A stretch of 64,000 bases of DNA from Adiantum capillus-veneris (Eukaryota > Streptophyta > Polypodiopsida > Polypodiales > Pteridaceae). The stretch is from the NCBI GenBank assembly GCA_014529385.2, contig CM043953.1:70727872-70791871 (forward strand). Reading direction: 5' to 3'. Below are positions 21,971-32,423 of the stretch, in pieces (the stretch's first letter is position 1; each line of letters begins with the position of its first letter). Position numbers and translations under genes: made by a program. The notes beneath the pieces are model-generated. The model was given only the letters and a program-made list of their open reading frames with translations. It searched no databases and was not told where the DNA came from.

Positions 21971-22103
21971 CATCTCGCTAACCGCGAGGAATCTTGCTAA
22001 CCGCCAGGCATCCTGCTACCCGCGAGGCATCCCGCTAACCCCGAGGCATCTTGCTAACCACCAGGCATCTCGTTATCCACAAGGCATCCTGCTAACCACG
22101 AGG
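21971..22103. repeat. 19-bp minisatellite in the 5' LTR, seven units
   Basis: Units follow CATCCCGCTAACCGCGAGG with one to four changes each. The 3' LTR has only two units (about 18537-18574), so the array expanded in one LTR or contracted in the other after insertion. Confidence 0.9.
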
Positions 22104-22449
22104 AATAAAAGAGAGTTGATAACCTCAACTTAATCTCCGCTAACCGCGGAATCATCTCGCTACCCGCGAGGAACAAAATAGATTCTTTCAACAATTCTTC
22201 TCTTTATATGATTTTTCAAACATGATCAACCAATTCTTCATATCAATCAGTAACAGCCTATCAAACAATAAAGCAATAACGATTCAACAAACAGTGACAG
22301 TTTATCAAACAGTTCTTTCCCTAATCTATGAAAACATATGCTTGTCTCTTGGGATAGAATCACGTTTCTCGGATAGTTTAAGGGATTGCCTATACTTAGC
22401 TTTCCAAGTCAAACATGAATAGCAATGCAGAATTTTAAATTTGTCTTAC

Positions 22450-22625
22450 TGGATTTGGAGCGCGTGCGGCTATCTCCTATGCTGGAGGTTGGACGGCTTC
22501 AACTTCTTCTCGATTGATGGTTTCGCATGAGATACGTTCGGCGTAGACACCTTCCTTCCCACCTTCCTTGGTGGTGCAACGGCATAGGCGTCCTTAGAAC
22601 TTCGCGTTACACGCTTCGGAGCCAT
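22450..22625 (-). pseudogene. Same leader exon in the 5' LTR, with 1-bp deletion
   Basis: ATG at 22625 and the same N-terminal 37 codons as in the 3' LTR. One base is missing in the CTTCTTCT tract near 22510, so the frame shifts and meets a stop before the donor GTAAGA (22449-22448). If the exon fed into gag, the deletion would have disabled it in this copy. The intron from 22449 to 20615 would be 1835 nt and would remove the rest of the LTR and the primer site from the spliced mRNA. Confidence 0.6.
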
Positions 22626-22830
22626 AGCTTCGGAATAGAGAAAAGAAAAGCACGTTGTTGGAGAGAGAGAGAGAGAGTGTGTTCAGAGACCGGGAGATGG
22701 CAAGGTGACCATTGAAGATGGAGATAGCTTGAAGGTGAGAGGTTAAGGGAGAGAGGCTTCCTCCGGTGCGTCGTTGCAAGAGAGCTTCCGCTTTTGTAGA
22801 TGTGTGTGTTCAAAGTGAGAGGAGGAGGGT

Positions 22831-22840
22831 CCTTTATATA
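22831..22840 (-). promoter_or_regulatory. TATA box of gypsy LTR promoter
   Basis: The minus strand reads TATATAAAGGACCC, about 200 bases before the leader ATG. The matching copy in the 3' LTR is CTATATAAAG at 19301-19310. Transcription would begin about 30 bases downstream. Confidence 0.65.
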
Positions 22841-23283
22841 GACCCTAGGGGGGTGCTAAGAATACTGAGAGGTTTCAAGAATAGAAGAGGGAAAAGCTCG
22901 TGTATCCTCGCGGCTCTAAATTTTTTAATTTCTTTTTTTGGTGATGTTCGCGAATCCTTTGCGCGATTTTTCAAAAGCTCTATACGTACAAGTTCCCATT
23001 CTATCTTAAGAGAGAGAAAGAAAGAAGTATCTTAATTTTGACTCATCTCTTTTTCTTTCCTAAAAATACTATCTCTAAGCTTTTTCTTCACACATAGATT
23101 ATGTTCCCACATAAACCTATTGTTCCACATAAAGAAAGATCATAAATAAATAGATTTTGAATCCGATTTTCAATCCGATTGCTTTGATAAACTCATGATG
23201 ACTCACAAAATTGAGAATCTCAATTACTTTGCAAAATAACTAAAATGACTTATATGGATAAATGTTGTTTACATTACAGTCTC

Positions 23284-24006
23284 CGTAATCCAAAAGGAGA
23301 CAACAACATCCTTCATATGTCCTATTAAACGGCCTGTAGTCTAGCAACCTATCTGACATATGAAGATAGGAAGCCTATCCTCATTCTCACTAGACAAATG
23401 TAGCTTAGTTTGTAGAAAAGTTTGTCGATTAAGACCAAGATATCTTGCTACTTAAGAGAAGTTTATATCCTCGGGGGCTCCATCCCTTGAATTTATCAAC
23501 ATTAGGATTGTGAAGCTCTTGACAGACATCTCATCTGTTGATTGAGACTGCTTAATCTAAGTTACAATGTGCCTCACATTTGCAAGTACTCTGGATCTAA
23601 TTTAACTTAATGCATCCTATAGCCTACCGATACAAGGTTGGAGCATGAGTTTTTAGAGAACTTTTCTTTGGCTTGCTATGTCCAAACCTCACGCCTGCCT
23701 CTGAAAGCAAGCAACAATAGTTTTGCATATCTTCAGCACTGTGGTCTCATCTGCTTCAACATTCTTTATCGACCTGTAATTTTTATGTTGGTTCTCTTAC
23801 CCAGTGCTCTCTTTTCTTGGAAGCCCAATATGAACGTAAATGTTCTCTAGCTTCCATGCTAGCAATTTGTATGTTTCAATTTTAAATTTCATTGGGAGAT
23901 TCTCACACGGTTGTGAATGCATGTCCATTATCTCTTGTTGAATTCATACGGGTCCATTGAAACCTGCAACCAACAACCATCTATTTTTAGACTTAAATAT
24001 ACAGAA

Positions 24007-24010
<4 letters not shown>
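23284..24010. other. Unassigned flank right of the gypsy element
   Basis: No convincing frame, RNA gene or repeat recognised. Continues the locus interrupted at 11698. Confidence 0.4.
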
Positions 24011-24052
<42 letters not shown>

Positions 24053-24092
24053 TAGTAAATTATGAAATTCAAGTTCTTGTAAGACATAAGCA

Positions 24093-24141
<49 letters not shown>
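24011..24141. repeat. Two (AG)n tracts at the LINE 3' end
   Basis: (AG)n at 24011-24049, then 46 bases, then (GA)n at about 24095-24141, leading through GATAGATAGATA to the LINE 3' end. On the LINE-sense strand these are (TC)n. Confidence 0.95.
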
Positions 24142-24142
<1 letters not shown>

Positions 24143-24186
24143 TAGATAGATAGATTCTATTATCGTCCTCGAAGGCCAAATATGAC

Positions 24187-26484
24187 CTATGGGACCAAAG
24201 TTACATGTGATGTAGTTTGTGTATGGCTAATGGGTGACTCTCGATGCTCCAAAATTGTGGTGATGAGAGTCGCAATGGAGAGCCCACACTTTGGTTGGGA
24301 GAGAAAAGTGTGTAGGTCTAAGTTATGGTTGAAAATGTGAGAGAAGCAAGTTCGGATGTGACCAAAAGCTGAGCACTCTAGTAGTGTGGGGTACTCAGAC
24401 TCTTGAACTTGCATTGAGCATAATGTGCACAGTCAATTTGACTCTTCTCCATTGCCCCAATGCCCTATCTCGCATCGAAGGAATTTTTTTTGAAATTTCT
24501 CTTTCCATGCGCAATTGACAAATCACCTTCTCATAGATTCGAAAAACCACAACCATAAACTCACTTGGGACTTGGAGTTCTTCCATCCTTCTTCACAAAT
24601 TGTTACGTGGAATCATATCAAAGGCTTTCTTAAAGTCCACAAAGCAACAATACAATCACTTACCTTCCAACCGACTTTCCTCCATGAGAACATGAAGAGT
24701 AACAAGATGATCAATGGTGCTATGGCATCGACAAAAACCCACTTGTCCCTTTGTGTGCTTGTCATTATCTTCAGCCCAATCGCTCAATTTCATCTCCATT
24801 ATGCACCCAAACAACTTTGCCATAAGAGACCCAATCATTATAGTCCAGTAGTTATTTACATTCTTTACATCCCCTCCTTTGTGCAAAGGATTAACCCAAT
24901 TAGTACTCCAATCATAAGGCATACCATGTTGAAGTGCAAGGTTGAACATATCACACATCCATTCATGGGTAAAATCTCCCGTCCATTTGATCATCTTCGG
25001 CTTGATACCTTGAAGATCTCCTGCTTTGCGAGTGGCCAACTTTTCAAGCCCACCGCATACATCCTCAATAGTAAAAAAAGAGGGCATACATGGGACTAAA
25101 CCATAAAATGGCATTTTTTTCAGCATTTGCTTGCTCATATAATTTCCTACAATGTGTGTACATATCCACAAGACTTAAGTTACCAAAATTCTCAACCCGC
25201 TTACCCCTCAAGTTTTTCCAAAATCTTCCACATGCATGTGCCTTTTCTTGGACTTGAAAAAGTTGTTGCTTTACTTCCCATCTTCTTCTCTTCTTTTGAA
25301 TCAATGCCTTGTATGTATGCAAATGACTTTGATAGTTGCCTTTGTCCATAGTTGCATCAAGCTTTATCAAGGACTTTCGAGCATCTTGACATTCTTTATC
25401 AAACCACCTTTTGCGTGATCTATCTTTGTTGATACCATGGAGATGCTTTATAGCAAAGCATTCTTCCGCACAAGAACAAATAAGTTTCTTAAAAGCTTTC
25501 CATTTAGTTTTCAATGGTGCATCATATTGAAGCTTCTTCATCCATAATTTTTGCTCAACCATTTCAATGTATATTGGTGCCCGTTTGAAATCCATACATA
25601 GTGATAATTTCTCTTTCCTTTGGTTGAGATTATCATGCTTAGTTGCTTCTCCACATGAAAGGTCAATACATAAGGTGCGATGGTCCGATTCCGGGTCCAT
25701 TGGTCAAACGTAAAACTCTTTATGCGATACATGATGGCTTCGGAGAGTAGCATATAGTCAATCACACTATCTCCATTATGTCTTCTACATGTAAATCCAT
25801 TGGTTCCACTCCACAAAGATACACCATTGGCAATGAGCATACCCGTGCTATTACACATGTGTAAAAGTAGCTTTCCATAGTGATCCGGCTCTTTCTCATC
25901 CATTGAAGAACGATCATACAAGTGAACTTCCTCCAACTCCCTTGAAATGTATGGCATATATATCAAATTGTTGAGTATCATGTTGCAATGTTTTTGTGCG
26001 AGCATTCATATCCCCAAATACAATAACATCACCTTCACCTTTGAAATAAGCAATGTCCTCTTATAAATCAAAAAATGATTGATCTCTATCCATGCAAGCA
26101 TAAAAGGGAGAATCATGATGAGGAATGTAGCAACCGGCTACAAAAATGGGTGCTCTTTTTGGTCTCATAATTTTCAGTCATACATAACTTTTGTACTTGT
26201 TATCTTTCACAATTGATACAAAATCTTCCAATCCTTTCTTAACCATACATGCTACCCCTCCTTGTCCTCTTTGTTTCTTAAGATTCTTTGACCACATCAA
26301 TGAATGTACATTGTAATTCTCCAAGCCGTTAATCCTTTGTGTATCATGCTCCCAAGTTTCAAAAAAGAAGTATAACATCAGCTTTGCTTGTTAGTTCATT
26401 AATGCCAAACCCCGCATTCCATGGGTATCCATTAAAATTCCAAAATCATATTTTCAATTGTAACTCGGTCTCAAGGTCACGCAT
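24187..26484 (-). pseudogene. LINE ORF2 remnant (endonuclease and truncated reverse transcriptase)
   Basis: Starts ATG at 26484, shortly followed by WFWNFNGYPWNAG and, after a frameshift in a T run near 26370, FETWEHDTQRINGL and QRGQGGVACMVKKG. Then VAGCYIPHHDSPF and VIVFGDMNART, and RRHNGDSVIDYMLLSE and ESDHRTLCIDL near the end of an apurinic-type endonuclease. A spacer with KRWFDKECQDARK leads to reverse transcriptase motifs VNPLHKGGDVKNVNNYW, GQVGFCRCHSTIDHLV and YCCFVDFKKAFDMI (about 24640). The segment with the second catalytic aspartates (YxDD) is absent; the sequence jumps to a C-terminal finger CTLCSMQVQESEYPTLLEC (about 24425). Several stops. It would nick the target and copy RNA if whole. 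Confidence 0.82.
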
Positions 26485-26486
26485 CC

Positions 26487-27437
26487 CTATTTTCTCGAGG
26501 GACTTGCCTCCTCCTTGGGCACATTTTCTTCATGAGAGATCTCCTTGTTTTTCTTATTCTTTTCCTCATATGCCTTGCAACGCATATTTTGTTGCTTAAT
26601 AGTGCAATATGCACATACAAAACATTTTGTATCCCTAAAATAGATTCAACTATTATCAAGAATAATCTTTTGCTTGGTCTCATCTGGCATGGTGCATACA
26701 ATTGGCCGTTCTTTCGAGCGAGGAGCTCCTTGGTTCCCCGCTCTATGTGCTCCATAGACCATAACTCCGGACATGCCAAAGTGGGTTTTGAAGAAATCTT
26801 CAATAATAATGGCAAGAGAAGGAGGTGTCTCTAGCTTCTCTTCAAGAATTCCACAAATAACAATGTTCTTGGAACGACGCTCCCATTCCTTCAACTCCTC
26901 CACATCCACATTCTCAACATTCTTTGTTTGAGCCATATCTTGCATGAGTGAGGAATTAGAAACCACATTGCTACCACATACATCAGCCCAAGACTTGTTT
27001 GTGCATACATTTTTCATGTCACATACATCCCGGCTCATGGTGTCAAATTTCTCCTCTTTCAATACATGGTCATGCTCTACTTTTCTCATCCGCTCTTTCA
27101 AAACATTCAAGTCCACAAGAGAGCGTTTACATTCCTTGATTTCCTCTTCAAGTTGCATCAAATGTGTTTTTTGCATCTCAAGTGTCCTCTTGAGATTCTC
27201 ATTCTCAACCACAAGTACCCTTAGTGTGCCATTCGCCATTGCAAATGCTCGTAAGTCTTCACCTTGTTTGTTTACGGTCTCTTGCAATGATACCAAGTAT
27301 GCCATGATCATGGTTTTCAATGTCATTGGTTGGGTGGTTGTGTTGCTATCTCCACACTTAGGAGATCTTGGATCATTTTTCACAATGATTGTGGACCTTT
27401 TTGAAGAAGAAGAACCCTTGCGAGTGCCGGAAGACAT
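26487..27437 (-). pseudogene. LINE ORF1 (coiled coil plus RNA-binding-like domain), one internal stop
   Basis: 316 codons from ATG at 27437 to TAG at 26487, with one in-frame TGA at 26646-26648. The N-terminus is serine/lysine-rich (SSGTRKGSSSSKRS). Residues about 50-140 form a heptad-rich coiled coil (VENENLKRTLEMQKTHLMQL, LKERMRKVEHDH). A fold resembling the RNA-recognition part of L1-type ORF1 follows: RRSKNIVICGILEEKLE, then FFKTHFGMSGVMVYGAHRAG and RPIVCTMPDETK. The tail is cysteine- and lysine-rich (CFVCAYC). Such proteins bind LINE RNA. The coiled coil plus NIVI domain is unlike the CCHC-type ORF1 common in flowering-plant L1 elements. Only two bases separate its stop from the ORF2 ATG. 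Confidence 0.75.
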
Positions 27438-27671
27438 TGTATGTAAAATAAGAGATGAGAGTCAATTTCCTTGAACCCGTTCACTTCGAAAATGTTGTTA
27501 CAAAAACACCTTCCATCACTCTGAAAATTTATGTCTTTACATTAATGTGTAGAGCGCTTTGTGCTTTTTGATCGAGGCTATAGATCTCCCAAATTGGAGT
27601 TCGGATGAAGAAGTTATGATCAAAAGAGTGAGCTGCTGTCTACTAGGTCAAAAAACGGTTGCGTTTTTTGT

Positions 27672-27673
<2 letters not shown>

Positions 27674-27725
<52 letters not shown>
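27674..27725. repeat. (AG)n microsatellite between two LINE copies
   Basis: About 26 AG units. It joins the 5' end of LINE copy A and the 3' end of LINE copy B. Confidence 0.97.
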
Positions 27726-27729
<4 letters not shown>

Positions 27730-27868
27730 TATCTTCCTTGGAGGTCAAATATGGCCTATGGGATGGGACCAAAGTTGCATGTGATGAAGTATGTGTGTGG
27801 CTAATGAGTGATTCTTGATGCTCCAAAATTGTGGTGATGAGAGTGGCATGGGAGCCCACATTGTGGTG

Positions 27869-27870
<2 letters not shown>
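27726..27870 (-). mobile_element. LINE copy B, 5'-truncated 3'-end fragment
   Basis: About 145 bp, clearly similar to 24154-24290 (shared words GGCCAAATATGACCTATGGGA on the plus strand with small changes, and CTCCAAAATTGTGGTGATGA). Same orientation as copy A. It abuts (AG)n on the left and (TG)n(AG)n on the right. Confidence 0.85.

Positions 27871-27871
<1 letters not shown>

Positions 27872-27962
<91 letters not shown>
27872..27962. repeat. (TG)n followed by (AG)n microsatellite
   Basis: About 21 TG units then about 24 GA units, at the truncated 5' side of LINE copy B. Confidence 0.97.
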
Positions 27963-27965
<3 letters not shown>

Positions 27966-28185
27966 GTTACACCACTCCAAGCTTGAAGCACCACGCTTCT
28001 AGTAGCTGCAGCCTGCTGTGTATTGTAAAATGGTTGTTTGTGCTGCTCTCATGCCATGGTAGCCTCTTATGTATGTTGGCAAACTGATGGTGAAAGGCTC
28101 CTGCGGCTCTCAAGCCATGGAACTACAAGAAAAAAGGGAAAAAATGCTCATGATATGAAGTCATTAGAACCACATGAGGGGGTGA

Positions 28186-28299
28186 CAGGTCTAGAACCCT
28201 CTATGGAGGTTACAAAAAAAGATATTGTAATGGAAATTTCCTCAGGTCTAGAACCCTCTATGGAGGTTACAAAAAAAGATATTGTAATGGAAATTTCCT
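28186..28299. repeat. Perfect 57-bp tandem duplication
   Basis: Bases 28186-28242 and 28243-28299 are identical. The period is a multiple of three and lies in an 87-codon open frame (28038-28301), but I see no other sign that the frame is a gene. Confidence 0.95.
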
Positions 28300-28301
28300 A
28301 A

Positions 28302-31300
28302 AATGTACTATGCTATTTAAAATATACTTTGCTATTGGAGCTTCCAAGTCAACCGCAACTTATGTCAAGGACCATAGCTTTTTGTACATGTAGCTATTGG
28401 ACCCTAAGACTAAACAAAAATGTGGAGAACCAAAAGAATAGAAAGTAGTACACTTAATGAGAAGATGGATCTCTCACGTAGCTACATTTGAAAGCCATTC
28501 CCACATTCACCATTGCTGCATAATGAGTCACAACAAAGCACTACATACCTCCAAGAGCAACATGAGTGGGAAAAAGAAAAGGGCTCATCTAATCTATAGA
28601 CATAAGTAACATATATGCAAGCACACATGTAGCATTAGTGGGTTCATAGACAACAACTAACATTTTCTTTCAAAGTGTGATAACCCCTCGTGGTTATGTC
28701 GCTCTTGCTCCTTTTACTAATTTTTTGTTTTTGGTATGTTTGAGTATAAGAATATACATACACATTCCCTGAAAGCCGAAAGTTATGCGGTCAAGGAGGG
28801 AAGGTCAAGAGGGAAGCAACCAAATGAAGCATGTGTGAGTAAGGAACCCCCACCTTCCTTGGGTAGATCATACTTTTTGAAATGAACTCTTCACTCGTTG
28901 AAATCAATTGGTCCAATTGTAACAAGTAGTGACTTGGGCAAAGATGTTTTAATGACCCTAGGTGCAACAGAACGTTGCAAGGGAAGTAAGGTACTCTCCC
29001 ATGAACAAACATGAAATATTGATCGGATGATGAATTTACAGTAGGCAATGTGTGTTTTTCTATGTTTGTAGAAGAAAGTAAAGTGGTAGAGAGTGACGTT
29101 GTAGAAGCTTTGACATCAATTGATGAGAAAACGAGGAACTAGAGGCTTCAATTGACTTTCCTTTTCTTTGAGCTTGATGGAAGAAAATGATTGCTTTTGG
29201 ATAACGGCATTAACTTGGGGTCTTGTGTCACATGATCCACAATGTTTACTTTACCTCATTCATTTTTATATTGGAAATGTAGGAGTTGATTGGAGGTCTC
29301 TCACAAGTCATGGAGAATAAATCAACCTATGTTAAGGCACCTATATTTGACAATTTTTGTCATAGTAACCTTGGGCTTCTTGCAATGCTTTAGGTATCCA
29401 ATGCGAAGTAACCTTAAGATTGTGAGTCTGGTTGCGCTTTTTATGAGGCTTCTTTTTTGAACTAGATGGAGAAGTAGAAGAAGTAGTCAATGAAGACTTG
29501 GAAACCCATTCATACTTAGCTTGTTTTATAGTAGGTTCAACCCTTGGGGCAACACTTGTTGTGTCATACATGGAGGTTGAAGCCTATAGTTATCGATATC
29601 AATGGATTTTGTTTTAACCTCTTGCAAGTGTGGAGTGTTGATTTTTTGCATAGTCATAAGGACTTATGTCTTGGGATTTGTCCCTTGAGCGGTGTCATGC
29701 CGTGGCACATCCATAATTTGAAATGATGTGTGATCTTAGTTAGCATGGATTTATATGCATGGGACCAAGTGCCAAAGGGTACCTTATGTACATATGCTTC
29801 TACGTGGTAGCCATTACATGAACATATCTGACTAGGGAGTTGGAGCCCTGGGTGTGGAGCCTTTGATTCTAAATGCTTCTAGAATATGCATAATATGGGT
29901 TTAGAATATAGCAAGTGTGTTTGGATCTTTGCAGTGTACATACATCACCTACAAGCTCTATGTGAACAAAAACTACCAAAAATAGAAACGGACGGATGCC
30001 GTTGGTGCAACTAAAGTTGGTCCGAGCTAGGAGATGGTCAATGCCAGGCAGAGATAACATGTGAGTGCAGTGCAGAAGGCTAGGGCAGGTACCAAGGCCC
30101 TAGGCAGCCCAAGGATAGCGGAGGTGTATGTTCAAAGCGGTTTTTTAGGCCAAAGGTGTGCTGCAAAGAGCTAAGCAGGTTGGTGGCCTTCTGTGCTTGA
30201 GATGTGGGTTTTACGTGCTAGAATGTGCTGTTCAGTGTGCTTTCTAAGCCGGTCTAGACGGCTCGTCAAACGGAGCCCCGGTGTGCAAGAGATTACAGTT
30301 TAAAGTTAAAAGGTGTTGCAGATCCCCGACGGACAGGGCAGCTGGGGACAGGTGGCCCAGGCTGATGACAGTATATACATGTGTAGTGCTCGAGTTGTGG
30401 AGCATGCCTGTCTTCTCGGATTGCAAATCGGAGCTCTGGATAGCAAGATATGGTCAGTTGAAGATTTTCTGGGAGCCAGGTTTGTGCTCATTTGACTGCA
30501 CGGGGAAATGTGCCATCTGGCGTTTTTTTTTGCCTCACCAAGGTTCTCAGTGGAAGAATGAGTCATGTGGAGCTAGCACGAATTGACGACGCGTCAATCG
30601 GATGCTTGGTTGGCCAGATACAGGAAGATGAAGTCGGAAGCCTTGGACAGTGAAAGGTTGGCAGATGATTTTTTTTGGGTTTCTGTGGCCTTGGATAGCG
30701 GACCCAGGGAGGTTGAAATTTGACGAGCACGGGGGGAATTGAAGCCGACAACCTAGACAATCGGATGGAGTTTGTGCTCAGGTCACGGGCCTTTTCAGTG
30801 GAAAATGGCAGGATGATAAAGTGGCCCATAGAATCAATGGGAATGAGCATTTTTTTACAAATCCTTGGAGGCCATTCACAGTGAGATGGACCTAGGCATT
30901 GCCATGTGGCGGGGTACAAACCCCACATGCGGAGAGAGAAGCCAGAGGCGCGCAGTATAAAGGCCAGGCCGTTGGGCCCTTTGAGGTTGTGTGATGGAGT
31001 GTGGGGAGCGAGAGCTCCGCAAGCTCTTGGATATGGCGCAGGCGGCAGTGTCCGTTCTCGACGCTGCGTGTGGCGTTCGGCGGTGCTGCATTGGTGCGCC
31101 CGCGCGGTTTTGGAGGAATGCCGGCGCAGTAGCGCGCCCGTGCGGCAGCGAGGTCCGGTCGCGACAGAGATGACGTGGCAAGCCCGATAGGGGGCAACTC
31201 CCGCGCCCCTTGTTGGGGCCCCGATGTTTTAAAGGAGAGAGAGGGAGCAATAGCGACATCGCTATTGCCTCCCCCCCTCAGGTAAGGGGAAGGTCCCACA

Positions 31301-31700
31301 ACAGGGTAGGCGAGCTAGAGAGAGAGAGAGAGAGAGAGTCCGAGCTCGAAGGCGGCAAAGACCAAAGGAGCAACGCCAAATGGACCAAGCTAGGGAATGT
31401 CTGGACAAAGTGGAAGCCAAGGTCAAAAGAGGAGTCGGATAGAGGAAAGGGAGAGTCAAAGTAAAAAATGGAGCAGTGTAGGGTTGAGGCCATAAGGGGT
31501 AAAAGATAAAAAATAAAAAATGAAGAGCCTAAGGGGCAATAGCAACGTGGCTAATGCCCCCCCCCCCCCCCCCCCCCAAAGAGCAAAAGAGAGAAAGAGA
31601 GCAGATGAAGAAAGGCGGTGCCCCCTTCCCAAGAGATACCAAAAAAAGGTGCCACATGGACCAATTAGAGGACAATTTCCCAAATTGAACCCCCCACCCT
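28302..31700. other. Gene-poor stretch with poly-C tract
   Basis: No recognisable protein. A minus-strand 76-codon frame (29571-29341) has a serine/lysine-rich centre (SSTSPSSSKKKPHKKRN) and ends HWIPKALQEAQGYYDK; I do not recognise it. The part 30900-31300 is GC-rich with a TATAAAGG word at about 30957. (AG)n lies at 31317-31338, and a run of 21 C at 31557-31577. A CCTATAAAAG word at about 31699 could be an LTR promoter for the gag fragment at 37910. Confidence 0.4.
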
Positions 31701-32142
31701 ATAAAAGTAAAAAAATGATCAAATTAGGGGCTTCTTCTTAGCTTTTTCTTGGCTTATGGAGCCCATTGGAAGCCTGCAAAGTGGAGCTCTTGGACAGAGG
31801 AGTGTGCCTGTCAAAGCCCTTTGCATTTTTCTTGTGTAAATGGCTATGGTGATGGCGATGTGAGTTTGTGTAAGTGTTTGGTGAGTGCAATTGAGTCGTT
31901 GTTGCCTCCCTTGCTGTGGTTTCCCCTTCCCCCCTTCTCTTTCTCCTGCTTTCATGATTCTCTCCAGTGCCGGCTATGTGGAAGTGTGTGCCGCCCCGGA
32001 CCGATGGTGTTTTGAGTGAGAGAGTGAGATTGAGTGGTTGTGTGCGTGTGTAAGGGTGGAGACAGGCCATGGCAACAGGTGTGCATCGTGTGGTGGTTTT
32101 GTGGAGTGTGTGAGCAGTGGCAATCGAGCAGGCGGTGGTCTG

Positions 32143-32334
32143 TGAAGGAGTACGAGCGGAAGTGCGACGCGAGAGAGAGTGCGAGAAGAAGAGCACGACG
32201 ATATGGTGAACTCGCTCGACTGTAGTGTGTAGAGCATATTGAGTTCTTATTAGGTTTTTACAAAAGAATATGTGTACATACTTGGCGGCCCGCCCACTTA
32301 CCTGGGCGACCACATTGGGCTTTATACCCCAACA
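32143..32334 (-). repeat. Copia-2 3' LTR
   Basis: 192 bp. On the plus strand it begins TGAAGGAG and ends CCCCAACA; the polypurine tract lies at 32335-32346. Confidence 0.95.
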
Positions 32335-32423
32335 ACCTCCCACTTAAAGTCCAATGTGGTACTTTAAGTGTGAGAGAAGCTACTATACAAGCTTATATAC
32401 AAGAGATGTACAGAAGTGATGTA

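Larger units (their letters stand above)
11704..23278 (-). mobile_element. Gag-only Ty3/Gypsy retrotransposon (TR-GAG-like), split by a nested element
   Basis: Two LTRs of about 2 kb (5' copy 21216-23278; 3' copy 11704-12067 plus 18162-19738) share their whole length. Their outer ends match (TGTAATG to CTCACA on the minus strand), and GTCTC duplications flank the whole (11699-11703 and 23279-23283). The internal part is only 1477 bp (19739-21215). It has a primer site next to the 5' LTR, a gag gene, and a polypurine tract (CTAAGTTGGGGAGAT) at 19739-19753. There is no protease, reverse transcriptase or integrase, so it must have used enzymes from another element. Such gag-only LTR elements are known in plants. 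Confidence 0.88.
21216..23278 (-). repeat. Gag-only gypsy 5' LTR (uninterrupted copy)
   Basis: 2063 bp. It contains, in minus-strand order, U3, a TATA box at 22831-22840, a short basic reading frame (22625 to 22450), a run of seven 19-bp repeats (21971-22103), and the empty version of the site where the nested element sits in the other LTR (near 21575). Confidence 0.9.
24150..27673 (-). mobile_element. LINE retrotransposon copy A between TC microsatellites
   Basis: Minus-strand order: a 235-bp leader, ORF1 (27437-26487), ORF2 (26484 down to about 24187), and a short 3' region ending GGACGATAATAG. There is no poly(A); the element runs directly into (TC)n at both ends. ORF2 lacks the second half of the reverse transcriptase, so the copy is dead. 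No LTR or primer site is present. Confidence 0.85.

Noticed and set aside
24515-25099. 194-codon plus-strand frame opposite the LINE
   Set aside because: Antisense shadow of reverse transcriptase coding sequence, which shows recognisable motifs on the minus strand.
26944-27474. 176-codon plus-strand frame
   Set aside because: Antisense of LINE ORF1; composition is the mirror of a lysine/glutamate-rich coiled coil.
30876-31299. Overlapping GC-rich frames on both strands near 31000
   Set aside because: Several frames are open on both strands only because the region is GC-rich; no protein motif seen.
31738-32343. 201-codon minus-strand frame beginning at the Copia-2 3' LTR
   Set aside because: Reads from LTR into flanking DNA; no domain, and the start lies in the LTR terminus.
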